A stretch of DNA of 64,000 bases from Diogma glabrata (lineage: Eukaryota > Arthropoda > Insecta > Diptera > Cylindrotomidae). A program made the translations under genes and the position numbers. The DNA lies in assembly GCA_963693315.1 (NCBI GenBank), contig OY856186.1, forward strand, positions 84,383,496 through 84,447,495. Direction: 5' to 3'. The notes under the pieces are model-generated. The model was not told the DNA's origin. It made no database searches and saw nothing but the letters and a program-made list of their open reading frames with translations. Every line of letters begins with the position of its first letter. Within the stretch, counting starts at the first letter, position 1. This document shows, piece by piece, positions 1-9,498 of the stretch.

Positions 1-55
1 AAAATTTGGTTTACAAAAAGGTATGATCTGTTATTCAAAACATTTTAAAATTACA

Positions 56-787
56 GACAGGCGTTATATTTTGTTGATGAAAAGAACCCATTTGAAAATC
101 TACTAATAAAAAATTGTGCGTGGAGTCCCTCCGCGCTAAAAAGTGAAACTTCGTAATGTGGAAATAAAAACATATTACATTCTTTTAAAAGTCATTAATT
201 AAAATTATTTAAAAAAAACACTGTCAACGAATTACCTTATAAATATATACACAAATGATTATGTCATGTCATTATGTCATATCACATTATGTCATGTCAC
301 AACCCTCCCTATTGATTAACGTTAACAATACATCCTCCCTATAATACAATACATCCTCCCTATTGATTTACGTTAACAAAACATCAATACAGAATCTCCA
401 AAAAACATATTACATTCTTTTAAAAGTCAGTAATTAAAATTATTTAAAAATTCAATTTAAATCATAAATCACTTGCATCTGACATTTCCAACTAAAAATT
501 TTCCCATTGTCTCTAATTTGATATTTTGTTAACATTGTCAGAAACGATGCCATTTTAATGTCATGTCAGATGTCAGGTTATTGTTTAAATATCATAAAGT
601 TTTATGAAAAAAAGAAGCGTTAAAAAAAGAAGCGTTAAATGTTTTTAACGCAATATGCTTTGGAAGTCGCATTAGAAGTTTCACTTCAAAAATATGCCAG
701 GTTTGGATTGGAAACGAAGGACCTAACATAGTTTTATTAGTATTTATTCAAATAGGGTTTTCTCTTCAACAAAACAAAACGCCTGTC
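56..787. mobile_element. Degenerate palindromic MITE-like element
   Basis: The two ends are inverted copies of each other: about 42 bp at 56-97 pairs with 746-787, with a few mismatches and small indels. Weaker inverted similarity continues inward; both sides share the string AGTGAAACTTC in opposite orientation near 140 and 690. There is no coding capacity. The interior holds a 49-bp direct repeat and short CATCCTCCCT-type repeats. The layout fits an old non-autonomous DNA transposon, but no target duplication was identified. Confidence 0.5.
167..450. repeat. 49-bp direct repeat pair (167-215 and 402-450)
   Basis: The stretch ACATATTACATTCTTTTAAA and its AT-rich continuation occur twice in the same orientation, 167-215 and 402-450, with one obvious mismatch. 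Between them lie ATTATGTCAT-type short repeats (about 255-300) and two CATCCTCCCTAT(T/A) repeats with GTTAACA motifs (300-385). The pair lies inside the palindromic element 56-787 and looks like an internal duplication. Confidence 0.6.
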
Positions 788-915
788 AGTTATTTTAGTA
801 TCTTTTGGGTGAAAGAATAAAACTTTGGAAAACCAAAAAAACGAGTGGTGGATTCTACCATTTCTTAAAATTCAGTTTTTGAAATTTTAAAACTGAAAAG
901 TTTTTATAAAAAAAA

Positions 916-1786
916 TAGTCCAGTAACTTTATACATCACAGTATGCGTCAAATCCGGTAGTTCTGTTTTTTTGCAGACTTGTTTATGATGTTGGCCTAAT
1001 GAGTAATCCAAGTTTGTAACCTCAAGCGCCAAACGCAACTTTGTCAAAAATCAAAAAAACCGAGAAAAATCTTTTTTTTTTCAAATACTGGCGATTATAA
1101 CCCTAAGGGACTAGTTTTTTCTTTATACCTTTTTAAGACGTTTTTAAAGTAGACCAAATTTGCTACAACATGATACTAGAACTGTCTCTGTAGACCCAAT
1201 AGTTTCCGAAAATAAGCCTTTCAAATTTTATCATTTTTTTCGAACTACGCAATTCTGTCGTTCTGAATGAATTTTCGAGTGACGTCTAAAATATTGCAAA
1301 ATATTGCGAAGTTAAAAAAATGATAAACTTTGAAAGGCATAATCTCAGAAACTATTAGATTTGCAGAGACAATTCTAGTATCATATTTTAGCAAATTTAG
1401 TCCACTTTAAAAACGTTCTTAGAAAGTTTTTTCAAAAACTAGTCCCTTAGGGCCATAATCGCCAAAATGTGAAAAAATTACGATTTTTTCGATTTTTAGG
1501 GCTTAATCTCGGAAACTATTGGGTCTACAGAGACAGTTTTAGTATCATATTGTAGCAAATTTAGTCTACTTTAAAAACGTCTTAGAAAAGTATAAAGAAA
1601 AAACTAGTCCCAAAATTTGAAAAAATAACGATTTTTTCGATTTTTGACAAAATTGCGTTCGGCGCTCGAGGTCAAAAACTTGGATTATGCATTAGGCCAA
1701 CATCATAAACAAGTCTGCAAAAAATCAGAACTACCGGATTTGACGCATACTACCCCATACTTTCAGGCGACAAAGTTACTGGACTA
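916..1786. mobile_element. Foldback element with TA-flanked termini
   Basis: The outer ends are inverted: GTCCAGTAACTTT at 918-930 and its complement at 1772-1784, each followed outward by TA, which would suit a TA target duplication. The inversion continues inward over hundreds of bases: an A-CCGGATTTGACGCATACT region, a GTTTATGATGTTGGCCTAAT region and a module containing AGACGTTTTTAAAGTAGAC. The right half carries that inner module twice in tandem (about 1336-1425 and 1499-1590), the left half once in inverted form. There is no open reading frame. The class is unknown; a Tc1/mariner-type MITE is one option because of the TA flanks. Confidence 0.65.
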
Positions 1787-2222
1787 AAAGACATTCCACG
1801 CAAAGCGGACTGGTTTAAAATTTTGATATGTTAACGATTTTAGTAACATTTGATTATGTTGTCCTCAATATGTCCTCGATCCAGATACAAAATGATTTTA
1901 CAGTATAAATCTGGTTTACAAGCTATAGAGCCTTAAACATTTGATTAAAAAGCAGGTACGGGCCACTTAGAATCCCATTATCCACATTAAAAAAGTTACA
2001 ATAAAATAAAAAGAGCAGAATTTATACTTCATTTAATAAGCTTTTGAAACTCATTTTCGGTTTTAAAATTGCTTTTGTTTTAAAATTATTTAAATTTTAA
2101 AATTTGAATTTTACAAAGTTAAACTATTTAAATTTGTTTTAAAAATTGCTAATAAGTTGGAGGTTTTTTTTTAAGCAATTAAATACATATGCAAAAAATC
2201 CCAAAGAATTGCTGTTAATGTT

Positions 2223-2374
2223 TAGATAATCCTTGCCAAGTTTCATAATGGTCGTAGAAGTCGTTTATCAGCTACACTAGTTAAGGTTTTAAATCATTTC
2301 GGCTGGCGAATTACGGTGGAAATAGATTAAAAACGACTTCTACGCCGATTATTAAGCTTGGCAAAGATTATCTA
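2223..2374. repeat. Short foldback hairpin (44-bp arms)
   Basis: Arms 2223-2266 and 2331-2374 are inverted copies with about five mismatches, sharing CGTAGAAGTCGTTT and TTGCCAAG. They are separated by a 64-bp loop. No coding sequence is visible. It may be a small MITE or a structured repeat. Confidence 0.6.
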
Positions 2375-2865
2375 CACACAATTAGCTATGTAAAAAAATA
2401 AAAACTTTGTGAAAAATTTTATTTTTTTTATAAAAAAACTTGGACAGTTGAACAAAAAATACAGTAAAATTATTTATTCTTCAATTCTTTCAGAGCGAAT
2501 AACATAAAACAGATATAAGATACAGGAGTGAAAATGAAAAATATGATTATTACTCCTAAATCGAAATTAATATTTTTTTTCCAAATATTCACAAAATTAA
2601 TTTTTGCTTCAAATTTGATGCGTTGTATTAAAAATAAAAATAAATTATTTTTCTGAATGTTTTTCATCCGAAATAACGGCGTTAGAATAATATTATATAG
2701 AAATTAGAAAGAAATTTAGAAAAAAATTACTTGAATTCAACAACTCAAAGAATAAGATTGGTTATTAATATCCATTTTTGGAAATGAAATATTTGTATTT
2801 TTTATAAACTAGCCTTTTTGAGAATAAAAGCAATACAATATAATAAATAGAAATGAAAAACAAAA

Positions 2866-3529
2866 CTCTGACGAGGTAGGTTCGAATCCCAACCAAAACA
2901 CGAAAAATGTGAAGTGGGGTTTTTTCTGAGAAATTTCAAGCCATACCTTTGAATTGAAAAAATTCCAATTACTTCTTTACTTACTTGAGTTTAATTGATC
3001 TCAAAAATCCAAAATTAATTTAAATTCCCTTAATGTAGTCTAATGTTAATACATATAGGACTACAAATTGACCAGGTGTCAGCCATTGATTTCACATTGA
3101 TTGGAAACAATCAATAATGACTATACAATCGTGACTTAGGATGTTGATTAGAATAGAAATGTTCCCCCAATCGATGAATTCACACAAAGTATTGTCTAGA
3201 AATTTAATGCGAAAAATCCCATATAATGTAAATACATTTCCATAATATGGAGTCTAATGACAGTGGAAAAATTCAACTTAAGTAAAAAAATATAAATAAG
3301 TGATGAAGAAGTTTCAACTTTGAAATTTTCATCGCCTCAACGGTGTAATCGACAGCGTGTCTGCCCAAGGATTCGAGCCGGGCACTGACGAGGTAGGTTC
3401 GAATCCCAACCGAAACACGAAAAATGTGAAGTGGGGTTTTTTTCTGAGAAACTTCAAACCATACCTTTGAATTGAAAAAATGCCAATTACTTCTTTACTT
3501 ACTTGAGTTTAATTGATCTCAAAAATCCA
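2866..3529 (+). mobile_element. tRNA-like composite retroposon, copy 1, with 15-bp TSD
   Basis: The element is flanked by an identical 15-bp direct repeat, AAATGAAAAACAAAA, at 2851-2865 and 3530-3544, as expected for retroposition. Its two ends are a direct repeat of about 147 bp (2868-3014 and 3385-3532, nearly identical), so it is built as terminal repeat, interior, terminal repeat. Just before the second terminal repeat is a tRNA-like pol III promoter: an A-box-like CGGTGTAATCGACAGCG near 3341 and B-box-like GGATTCGAGCC at 3369-3379. A second B-box-like GGTTCGAATCCC lies at 3396-3407, and its equivalent opens the first terminal repeat. Minus-strand copies occur at 58706-59319 and 60062-60260. 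It could be a dimeric SINE or a small element with pseudo-LTRs. Confidence 0.65.
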
Positions 3530-3919
3530 AAATGAAAAACAAAATGTTTTAAATAAATTATTACAGAAATTTAAAAAATAAATTGGTTGCCATTTGTAAA
3601 AATTTAGTAAAAAATAACAAGCAAAAAACTGGTTGGATTAGAGACAAAATTATTTACGAAACAAATTTATGTAAAAAAATATACGAAATTTTTCTCTGCA
3701 AACAGAAAGCATCTTTTTTATATCGAGTGTTTATGGCATTTGGCTTACGCTTCGAGCATCATTTCACTCTCAAGCAAAAAAGATCCACTTTACGCCTTTA
3801 ATACGTAAATAGCTTTTTTGTACAAGTATACTCTTAAATGCAATTTTATGATTCAAAAATCGGTTGCAAAGCAAGTTATCTTTTCCAATTGAAATAACAA
3901 TGCGTAAAATTACTATTGA

Positions 3920-4676
3920 ATGTGGAGAGATTTTGATGGTCGGCATTGGTATGTAAGACCAGAAACTTGATTATTGTATTATAAATGTGTCAAAAAAATA
4001 TCGTTAAATGTGTCAAAAGAATGATTTTCATATATTTTTTTAACCAATAGTTTTGAGGAACAGAAAATGGGAAACATTTTCGATTAAAAACATTTGTCAA
4101 ATAAAATTAATTATTTGAGTGACATGAAATGTAATTGAACATAAAATTGGACATGGAATATGGTTCAATCCAGTTTCAACTCCTCATAGCTTATAGGATT
4201 TGGAAATTATCAACTTGTTGCAGATTAAATGTCGTTTTTTTAAAAAAAAAAAAGAGCAATTTTTGTGTGTTCCAGATTACACGATTTCTGAATAACAAAA
4301 ACAGTTCGAAAATAAGTTTCAATTTTTGATTTTGTAATAATTTTTGGAATATTTTTAGAATTTTGAAAAAGTTTCAAATTTTGATTTCATTATAATTTTT
4401 GGAACGTTGGCAAACGTTTTAATTTTTGATTTTGTAATAATTGTTGGAATATTTTTAGAATTTGATGTTTCGTGTTAGTTTTGTAATAAACTTCTATGCA
4501 TAGATAAAATACTTTTACAAAAAATTATTTGTTTAGTATACATCAAAGCCCAAAACTAAAAACAATGTCTTCATAAAAGTCTTTTGCCGAAAACTTTATA
4601 AAAATCCTTAACACAAACCAAAGTCTTGATCTCTGAGAGCCTTGAGATTTGAGCCTCTTCATATTTGACAGATTTA
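3920..4676 (-). mobile_element. Family X copy A (tail lost)
   Basis: This is a minus-orientation fragment of the repeat family seen five more times in the window. Read from the left it has the GATGGTCGGCATTGGTATGT module, one TGTGTCAAAA unit of the ~130-bp minisatellite, about three units of the ~56-bp minisatellite (TTTTTGATTTTGTAATAATT type, 4320-4460), and the family head in reverse, ending at the complement of AAATATGAAGAGGCTC. The distal tail with the GGCCGGCCGG-type stretch is missing. It codes for nothing; the apparent 64-codon frame at 4135 lies inside the repeat. Confidence 0.7.
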
Positions 4677-4777
4677 TGTTATACGAAATTTTTCTTAGAA
4701 ATGTTACTTAGTAAATTAGTCAAATAAAATTTAATTTTTTGGTTGCTTAGAAATTTTGGAAAAAATAACAAAAACCT

Positions 4778-5239
4778 GCAGCCAAATTCTGTAACTGTGC
4801 AGTGGTGAAGTGTTAAAAAAATTTCATTTCGATTTCATCATTTGTTTTTTATCATTTTACCATTTTTGCGATTCTAATAACCTGCCCCGCACTGTCAAAC
4901 GTCAAAAATACATAAAATTAAATGTTTATTTTTACTTTTAACACAATTTAAACGTAAATTTTTACAAATTTAATTATATATAAATATTTTAGAAATTAAA
5001 TTTGAAAAATTAATCTGTATTTAATTTAGAAATGCAATTTTTAAAAATCAAATCGCCTTGACGTTATGGTGTTTTCGACATAATGTCAATAACAACAAAA
5101 GAAACGATTTCATTTTATTGCCAAATGAAAAGTCAGTGTTAAATTTATAAATTTAAAACTTCATTCACTTAGATATTTTTGCGGTGAAGTGATAAAAAAG
5201 TTATCACTTCACCGCTCCACAGTTACAGAATTTGGCTGC
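4778..5239. mobile_element. MITE with ~38-bp terminal inverted repeats
   Basis: The ends are inverted: GCAGCCAAATTCTGTAACTG begins at 4778, and its complement ends at 5239, with similarity continuing through a GGTGAAGTG segment. The interior is AT-rich and has no reading frame. Inside the right terminus, 5181-5215 forms a perfect 15-bp stem with a 5-nt loop. The size (462 bp) and layout fit a non-autonomous DNA transposon. No clear target duplication was found. Confidence 0.65.
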
Positions 5240-5907
5240 TGCTTTTATTAATTTTCTCAAAACATATTTTGCTAGACTTTCTTTGTAAATATATGTATTT
5301 TTATATCTAAATAAAACAGAATATTACTAATGTAGTATTAAATTGGATTGAATCTTACCCATAGCTGTTTATGGTAGCTAGAGAAAGTTTCAATAACGCA
5401 AGCTTCTAAATCATGTTTATGGGAAAAAAATTATCATCTATTGTAGCTTCAACCGTTCGTTCGTTTATGAATTTTTTAAATAAAATTCTTTGTAGAAAAT
5501 GGTTCGATTATCATGAATTCGATAGTTTTGAGGGTATTCTCTTAGAAACAAAAATATTATCAATTTATGGCCAACAAAAACAAGGTTAAGACGATCAAGT
5601 AATTTGTTTTCTGAATATTGGGGGTATCGGTTTTGTTTTAGTTCTTGAACTCCTTCTTTTTGTAATTTTTATATTTTAAAATTTGTTTTTTTACTAAACT
5701 ATACAATTGCTGCAGTGTAGCAAAATGTATTCTGTTCTAGGAGTATTCTATGCGGATTATTTTACATAAACACAATTCAAATAATAAACTGAAAACTGTG
5801 CGAGTTATTTTTGGTCGACGGTTCTAAAAATTGATTCTTTTGAAACCCCGTTAAACAGATAACATCACCTTTGGTGATCAACATTGACCATCAACTTTTA
5901 TGATTAT
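5240..5907. other. AT-rich stretch without recognised features
   Basis: I see no reading frame of note and no repeat copy that I can align to other parts of the window. The right part may hold the rest of the mariner relic that starts at 5908. Confidence 0.4.
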
Positions 5908-6230
5908 CGGCATTTGCCGTGCCAATTATTATCTCTTTTACTAGATGGTCTTTTGCGTTTCATATTTTTGTAGATAACCCATTTCTCTTCCTCAGTGATA
6001 TTGAGCTTCAAAATTGAATCATTTCCCTTCCGAAAGAGCATAAGCAAAACATTGGTCAAACTTTGAGATTAAACATTCGCGTTTCAAATGACCATGACCG
6101 GTGAAAAGTGCAAAAGTTTATTCTGGTGTTGTATCTTCAACATCAAAACTGTTGGATTGAAATTTGGCAAACAACTTTTGGCACTTGTGTTCTGTCAATA
6201 CATATTCTCCTTACAAATCGAATAATATTT
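5908..6230 (-). pseudogene. Mariner transposase relic
   Basis: Translated on the minus strand in more than one frame, this stretch shows pieces typical of mariner transposases. One piece resembles the N-terminal helix-turn-helix region (LTEHKCQKLFAKFQSNSFDV, about 6135-6200). Another resembles the segment around the first catalytic acidic residue, a degraded version of the family's GDEKW-type motif (EEEKWVIYKNMKRKR, about 5955-6000). Stops and frame changes interrupt it, and the intervening region is shortened. No terminal inverted repeats were found nearby. The family identification rests on pattern recall, not on alignment. Confidence 0.6.
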
Positions 6231-6953
6231 TTTCTTGCTTGACAAACATTTTTACATACGTAAAAATGTTAAATATGCCTAAAATGCTGATTTACACTTA
6301 TCATATTTGAAAGTGTAACAAAATCTACTGCATAGAATCAATTAAATTTTTTCACAAGCAAGTTTTGCTATATAAGCTGTCAAAATATATAATGACTAAG
6401 CGATGTGGGAAGTTTCATTTTCAATTTTTTGTTGTGTATAATATTCCAAAATAAGGAGAGAGGTACAGGAATAAAATTTCACATGTTTGAATATTGGTCA
6501 AAATTTTTACTGTCGAAAATAACAAAAAACTTGCTATGCCATAGAATTTATTGTCTTTCTAATGACAGACATAAAGTTTTAAATATTTTCACTCTCAACC
6601 CCTTTCAAATTACATGTTGAAAGATGAGCCGACTGCCCTCTCTAGCTTTTGTTCAATATTTGCAATATTTCTTTTTTTTATTTTTTATTTTTAATTTTCA
6701 GAGAAAAGAGACAAGGAAAAACTACACGTTTTTAGTAATAAAACAATAAACAGTCGATAATTCATGGCTATTTTGTTAAATATGGCCATTTTTTCGACCA
6801 AACTCGAATCCTTAGAAAAAATTATCCACCACACTCGAATCTTCAGAAAAAATCATTTTTAGTAGTAATCTACAAAGAGACGCCAACGCATTGATTAATT
6901 CAATGAATTTTTTGGAACAACTAGTGATGGAGAGTTTAATAAGTTGTTAATAT
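6231..6953. other. AT-rich flank without genes
   Basis: No coding sequence is supported. A small imperfect duplication (ACTCGAATC.TTAGAAAAAAT type) occurs at about 6804-6860. The short frame at 6405-6620 has no recognisable domain. The last four bases before 6954 (ATAT) match the four bases after 11923 and are the candidate target duplication of the adjacent LTR element. Confidence 0.5.
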
Positions 6954-7104
6954 TGTTGATATACTTTATTTAATGACATTTATACACTGTACATTTTTAT
7001 TACAAACTCTGTTTTTCTACACTGCTATATATTTTGTGTACTAATGCGACATTATTCATAACAGTGGCCAACATACAAACTAAAATTATAAAATTATTAC
7101 AACA
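6954..7104 (-). repeat. 3' LTR of the Ty3-type element
   Basis: This 151-bp LTR is identical to 11773-11923 except for two substitutions (a T/C near 6989 and an A/G near 7070). On the plus strand it starts TGTTGATATAC and ends TTATTACAACA. A segment just inside it (about 7105-7135) would hold the polypurine tract but is not strongly purine-rich on the element's strand. Confidence 0.9.
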
Positions 7105-7354
7105 ATTCGGCCATCCTAAATTGTAGACGTCCTCGTCATACCATATTATGTAATTTAATTGATATAATTCATTTGTTAAATACTAAATAAAAATTAGATA
7201 TACTAAAATATTATGGTTTGTGTTTCATTAAATTCACATTACATATTCCATTTACATTTTGTTACTTATTCTATTTAAATTTGTTTAGTTATTCAAATTA
7301 TTTATTTATATAGGTTAGACCCATTTGAATCAACGGAAAAACAATTAGGATGAT

Positions 7355-8983
7355 TTAATTTTTCAATCTACCTATGAACTTCAGTCTGTCTATTGCAACA
7401 ATTCCTTTATAAAATTTTCCCGATTGTCTCTCTCTTTCGATATCTTCTATGAGATATCTGTCGTTCCCTATACATTTTACCACTTCGTACGGTTCTCTAT
7501 ATTTTGTTACTAGTTTTCGACTATCACCCGTAGCTGGAGCTTCGTTTCTAGTCATTACTATATCTCCTGGTTTAAGTTCAGGAGCTTTTCTCCTTGTTTT
7601 GTCGTATTGTTGCTTTTGGGCAGCTCTATTTTCGTCTAACAGTTGCGCTACCTCCAAATCATTTAGATCCACTATTTCTCTAGTTAAAGGATTATCCTTA
7701 AATGAATTAAAATTATATCTGAAGATTAATTCTGACGGTTTCTTTTTCGTTACTCTATATACTGAATTGTTTATGCCTAATTGTACGTCCATCAACTTGT
7801 CGTCCCAATTGTTACATTCAATACCGTCACTTGACATTCCTAAACTTCTGGTAATGATCTTGTAAACAATTTCGACTTGTCCATTTGCTCTTGGACAACC
7901 GCTAGCAATTTTTACGTGAATTATGTTGTGTTCTTCACAAAAACTTTCGAAAATGCGAGAAGTGAAAGCCGTTCCTCTATCGGTAATAACCTTTTCTGGT
8001 TTATCGTAATTTCCTAAAAAGGTTTTGAAGAATTCCAAAGAACTTTCGGCACTCACGTCTTTTAATGCACCTAATATTACATATTTACTATATCCATCTA
8101 CTAATGTGGCTACATATTTATTATTATTTTTGGTTATCACATATGGACCTACGTGATCGTAATGAACAACTTTAAATGGTTCAGTACCCTTTTCTAGTGG
8201 ATACAAATAACCTGGTTGTTTACCTCCAGTTTTCTTATAGTAAATGCAGTTAATACATCGATTTACATATTTGGTCACGAAATCTTTCATTTTTGGAAAG
8301 TAATAAGTAGTTTTTAGTTTTTCTATTGTCTTATCTATACCAAAATGTATAACGCTTTCGTGTGCATCTCTAACTACATCATATTTTAAATCATACGGTA
8401 CGTATAATCGCCATTTATTTTTAGTATACTTGTATACTCTTGAATTGTACATCGTAAATTTTTGGAAAGTATTAGAATCTCCCTGTTCTAATAGATCTCT
8501 GATCTTCATGATTTCGCTATCCGTTCTTTGCAATGCTGCAATCCAATCTGTATTCACCTTGATTCCTAGAATGAGGTTTCTATCTAGATTAATTTCCTCT
8601 GAGTCCGTAACAGGATATCGACTTAAAGCATCGGCCACTAAGTTCGATGAACCTTTTACATGTTCTACTGTAAAATCAAATTCAGATAATCTAACGAACC
8701 ATCTTCCGATTCTAGAATTAATATTTCGCTTTTTAGCCAGCATTTTAATGCTGTTACAGTCGGTTTTGACAATAAACGAAGTACCTAGTAGATATGTTCT
8801 AAATTTTTCCAGCGCGACAACGATCGCTAGTACTTCCAATTCAACTGCTGGATACAACGACTCTTCCTTAGTTGTCTTTCTACTATAATACGAAATCGGT
8901 TTATACTTTCCGTTTTTCTGTTTTTGATATAAAACAGCTGCTAAACCTAAGGCACTTGCGTCCGTCTGCACTTCTGTCATCAC
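7355..8983 (-). CDS. pol: Ty3 pol C-terminal part: RNase H and integrase
   Basis: This 542-codon frame is the 3' part of pol in the LTR element. Residues 1-120 look like RNase H, with QTDASALGLAAVL at the start, a DCN(S)-type acidic site and the ending VADALSR. Residues about 210-255 carry the integrase HHCC zinc site (HESVIHFG ... CINCIYY). The catalytic core follows, with D (HYDHVG), D (ITDRGTAF) and E (NGQVEIVYK) in D,D-35-E arrangement. The C-terminus has a KYREPYEV module like the GPY/F domain. The frame is open to the end, but it is cut off from the upstream RT by stops and frameshifts, so it is probably not made as part of a working polyprotein. The first ATG is internal to the domain. 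Confidence 0.88.
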   Translation of the reverse strand: MMTEVQTDASALGLAAVLYQKQKNGKYKPISYYSRKTTKEESLYPAVELEVLAIVVALEKFRTYLLGTSFIVKTDCNSIKMLAKKRNINSRIGRWFVRLSEFDFTVEHVKGSSNLVADALSRYPVTDSEEINLDRNLILGIKVNTDWIAALQRTDSEIMKIRDLLEQGDSNTFQKFTMYNSRVYKYTKNKWRLYVPYDLKYDVVRDAHESVIHFGIDKTIEKLKTTYYFPKMKDFVTKYVNRCINCIYYKKTGGKQPGYLYPLEKGTEPFKVVHYDHVGPYVITKNNNKYVATLVDGYSKYVILGALKDVSAESSLEFFKTFLGNYDKPEKVITDRGTAFTSRIFESFCEEHNIIHVKIASGCPRANGQVEIVYKIITRSLGMSSDGIECNNWDDKLMDVQLGINNSVYRVTKKKPSELIFRYNFNSFKDNPLTREIVDLNDLEVAQLLDENRAAQKQQYDKTRRKAPELKPGDIVMTRNEAPATGDSRKLVTKYREPYEVVKCIGNDRYLIEDIERERQSGKFYKGIVAIDRLKFIGRLKN

Positions 8984-9150
8984 TTGTGGATCGTATATTC
9001 CTAGAACTGCTTGATCTATTAATAATTCTTTGATTTCTGTTAACGCTTAATTATGTTCTTCGGTCCATATAAATATATTATTTTTTTTGTAATAAGTCTG
9101 TTAATGGTCTTACAATAATCGCGTAGTCTTTTATAAATCTCCTAAACTAG
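8984..9150 (-). pseudogene. Broken RT/RNase H connection
   Basis: The RT connection region of the Ty3 element is recognisable only across different frames: RRFIKDYAIIV and PLTDLLQKK in one, NIFIWTEEH and ALTEIKELLIDQ in another. A run of A/T around 9080-9090 is the likely frameshift site, and a TAA near 9048 replaces what is probably CAA. These lesions separate the two halves of pol. Confidence 0.75.
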
Positions 9151-9498
9151 CTAGATAGCTATGAAACTTCTTAAATCTCCTAAGTTTTCCGGCCGTGGAA
9201 ATTGTTCTACAGCACGAACTTTCCTTAATCCTGGTTTAATACCGTCTATAGCTATTTGAAACCCTAAGTAGTCTATATTACTTAAAAAGAACCTACACTT
9301 AGATAAATTTAGGGTGAGACCTGCATCTCGAATTATATCAAATATTATTTTTATATTGCACAAGCTTTCTTCTTTATTTTTACTTGGGATAATAATGTCA
9401 TCCAAGTAAGCCATAGCGATTGAATATCTAAAATTGCCTAAGATTGTATTTATAAGCCGTTGGAATACGGCTGGACTATTACAAAGGCCAAATGGCAT
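9151..9498 (-). pseudogene. pol: Ty3 reverse transcriptase, palm segment with YLDD
   Basis: This frame carries the middle of the reverse transcriptase: MPFGLCNSPAVFQRL (motif B region), AYLDDIIIPS with the catalytic YxDD pair, and the LTLNLSKCRFF / DYLGFQI segment. It overlaps the end of the upstream gag-pol frame by about 49 bp in a different frame, so a one-base shift near 9515 separates it from the first RT motifs. It ends at a premature stop after LRSFIAI. Confidence 0.85.

Noticed and set aside
7449..8888. Plus-strand ORFs at 7449-7865 and 8430-8888
   Set aside because: Antisense shadows of the Ty3 integrase and RNase H frame.
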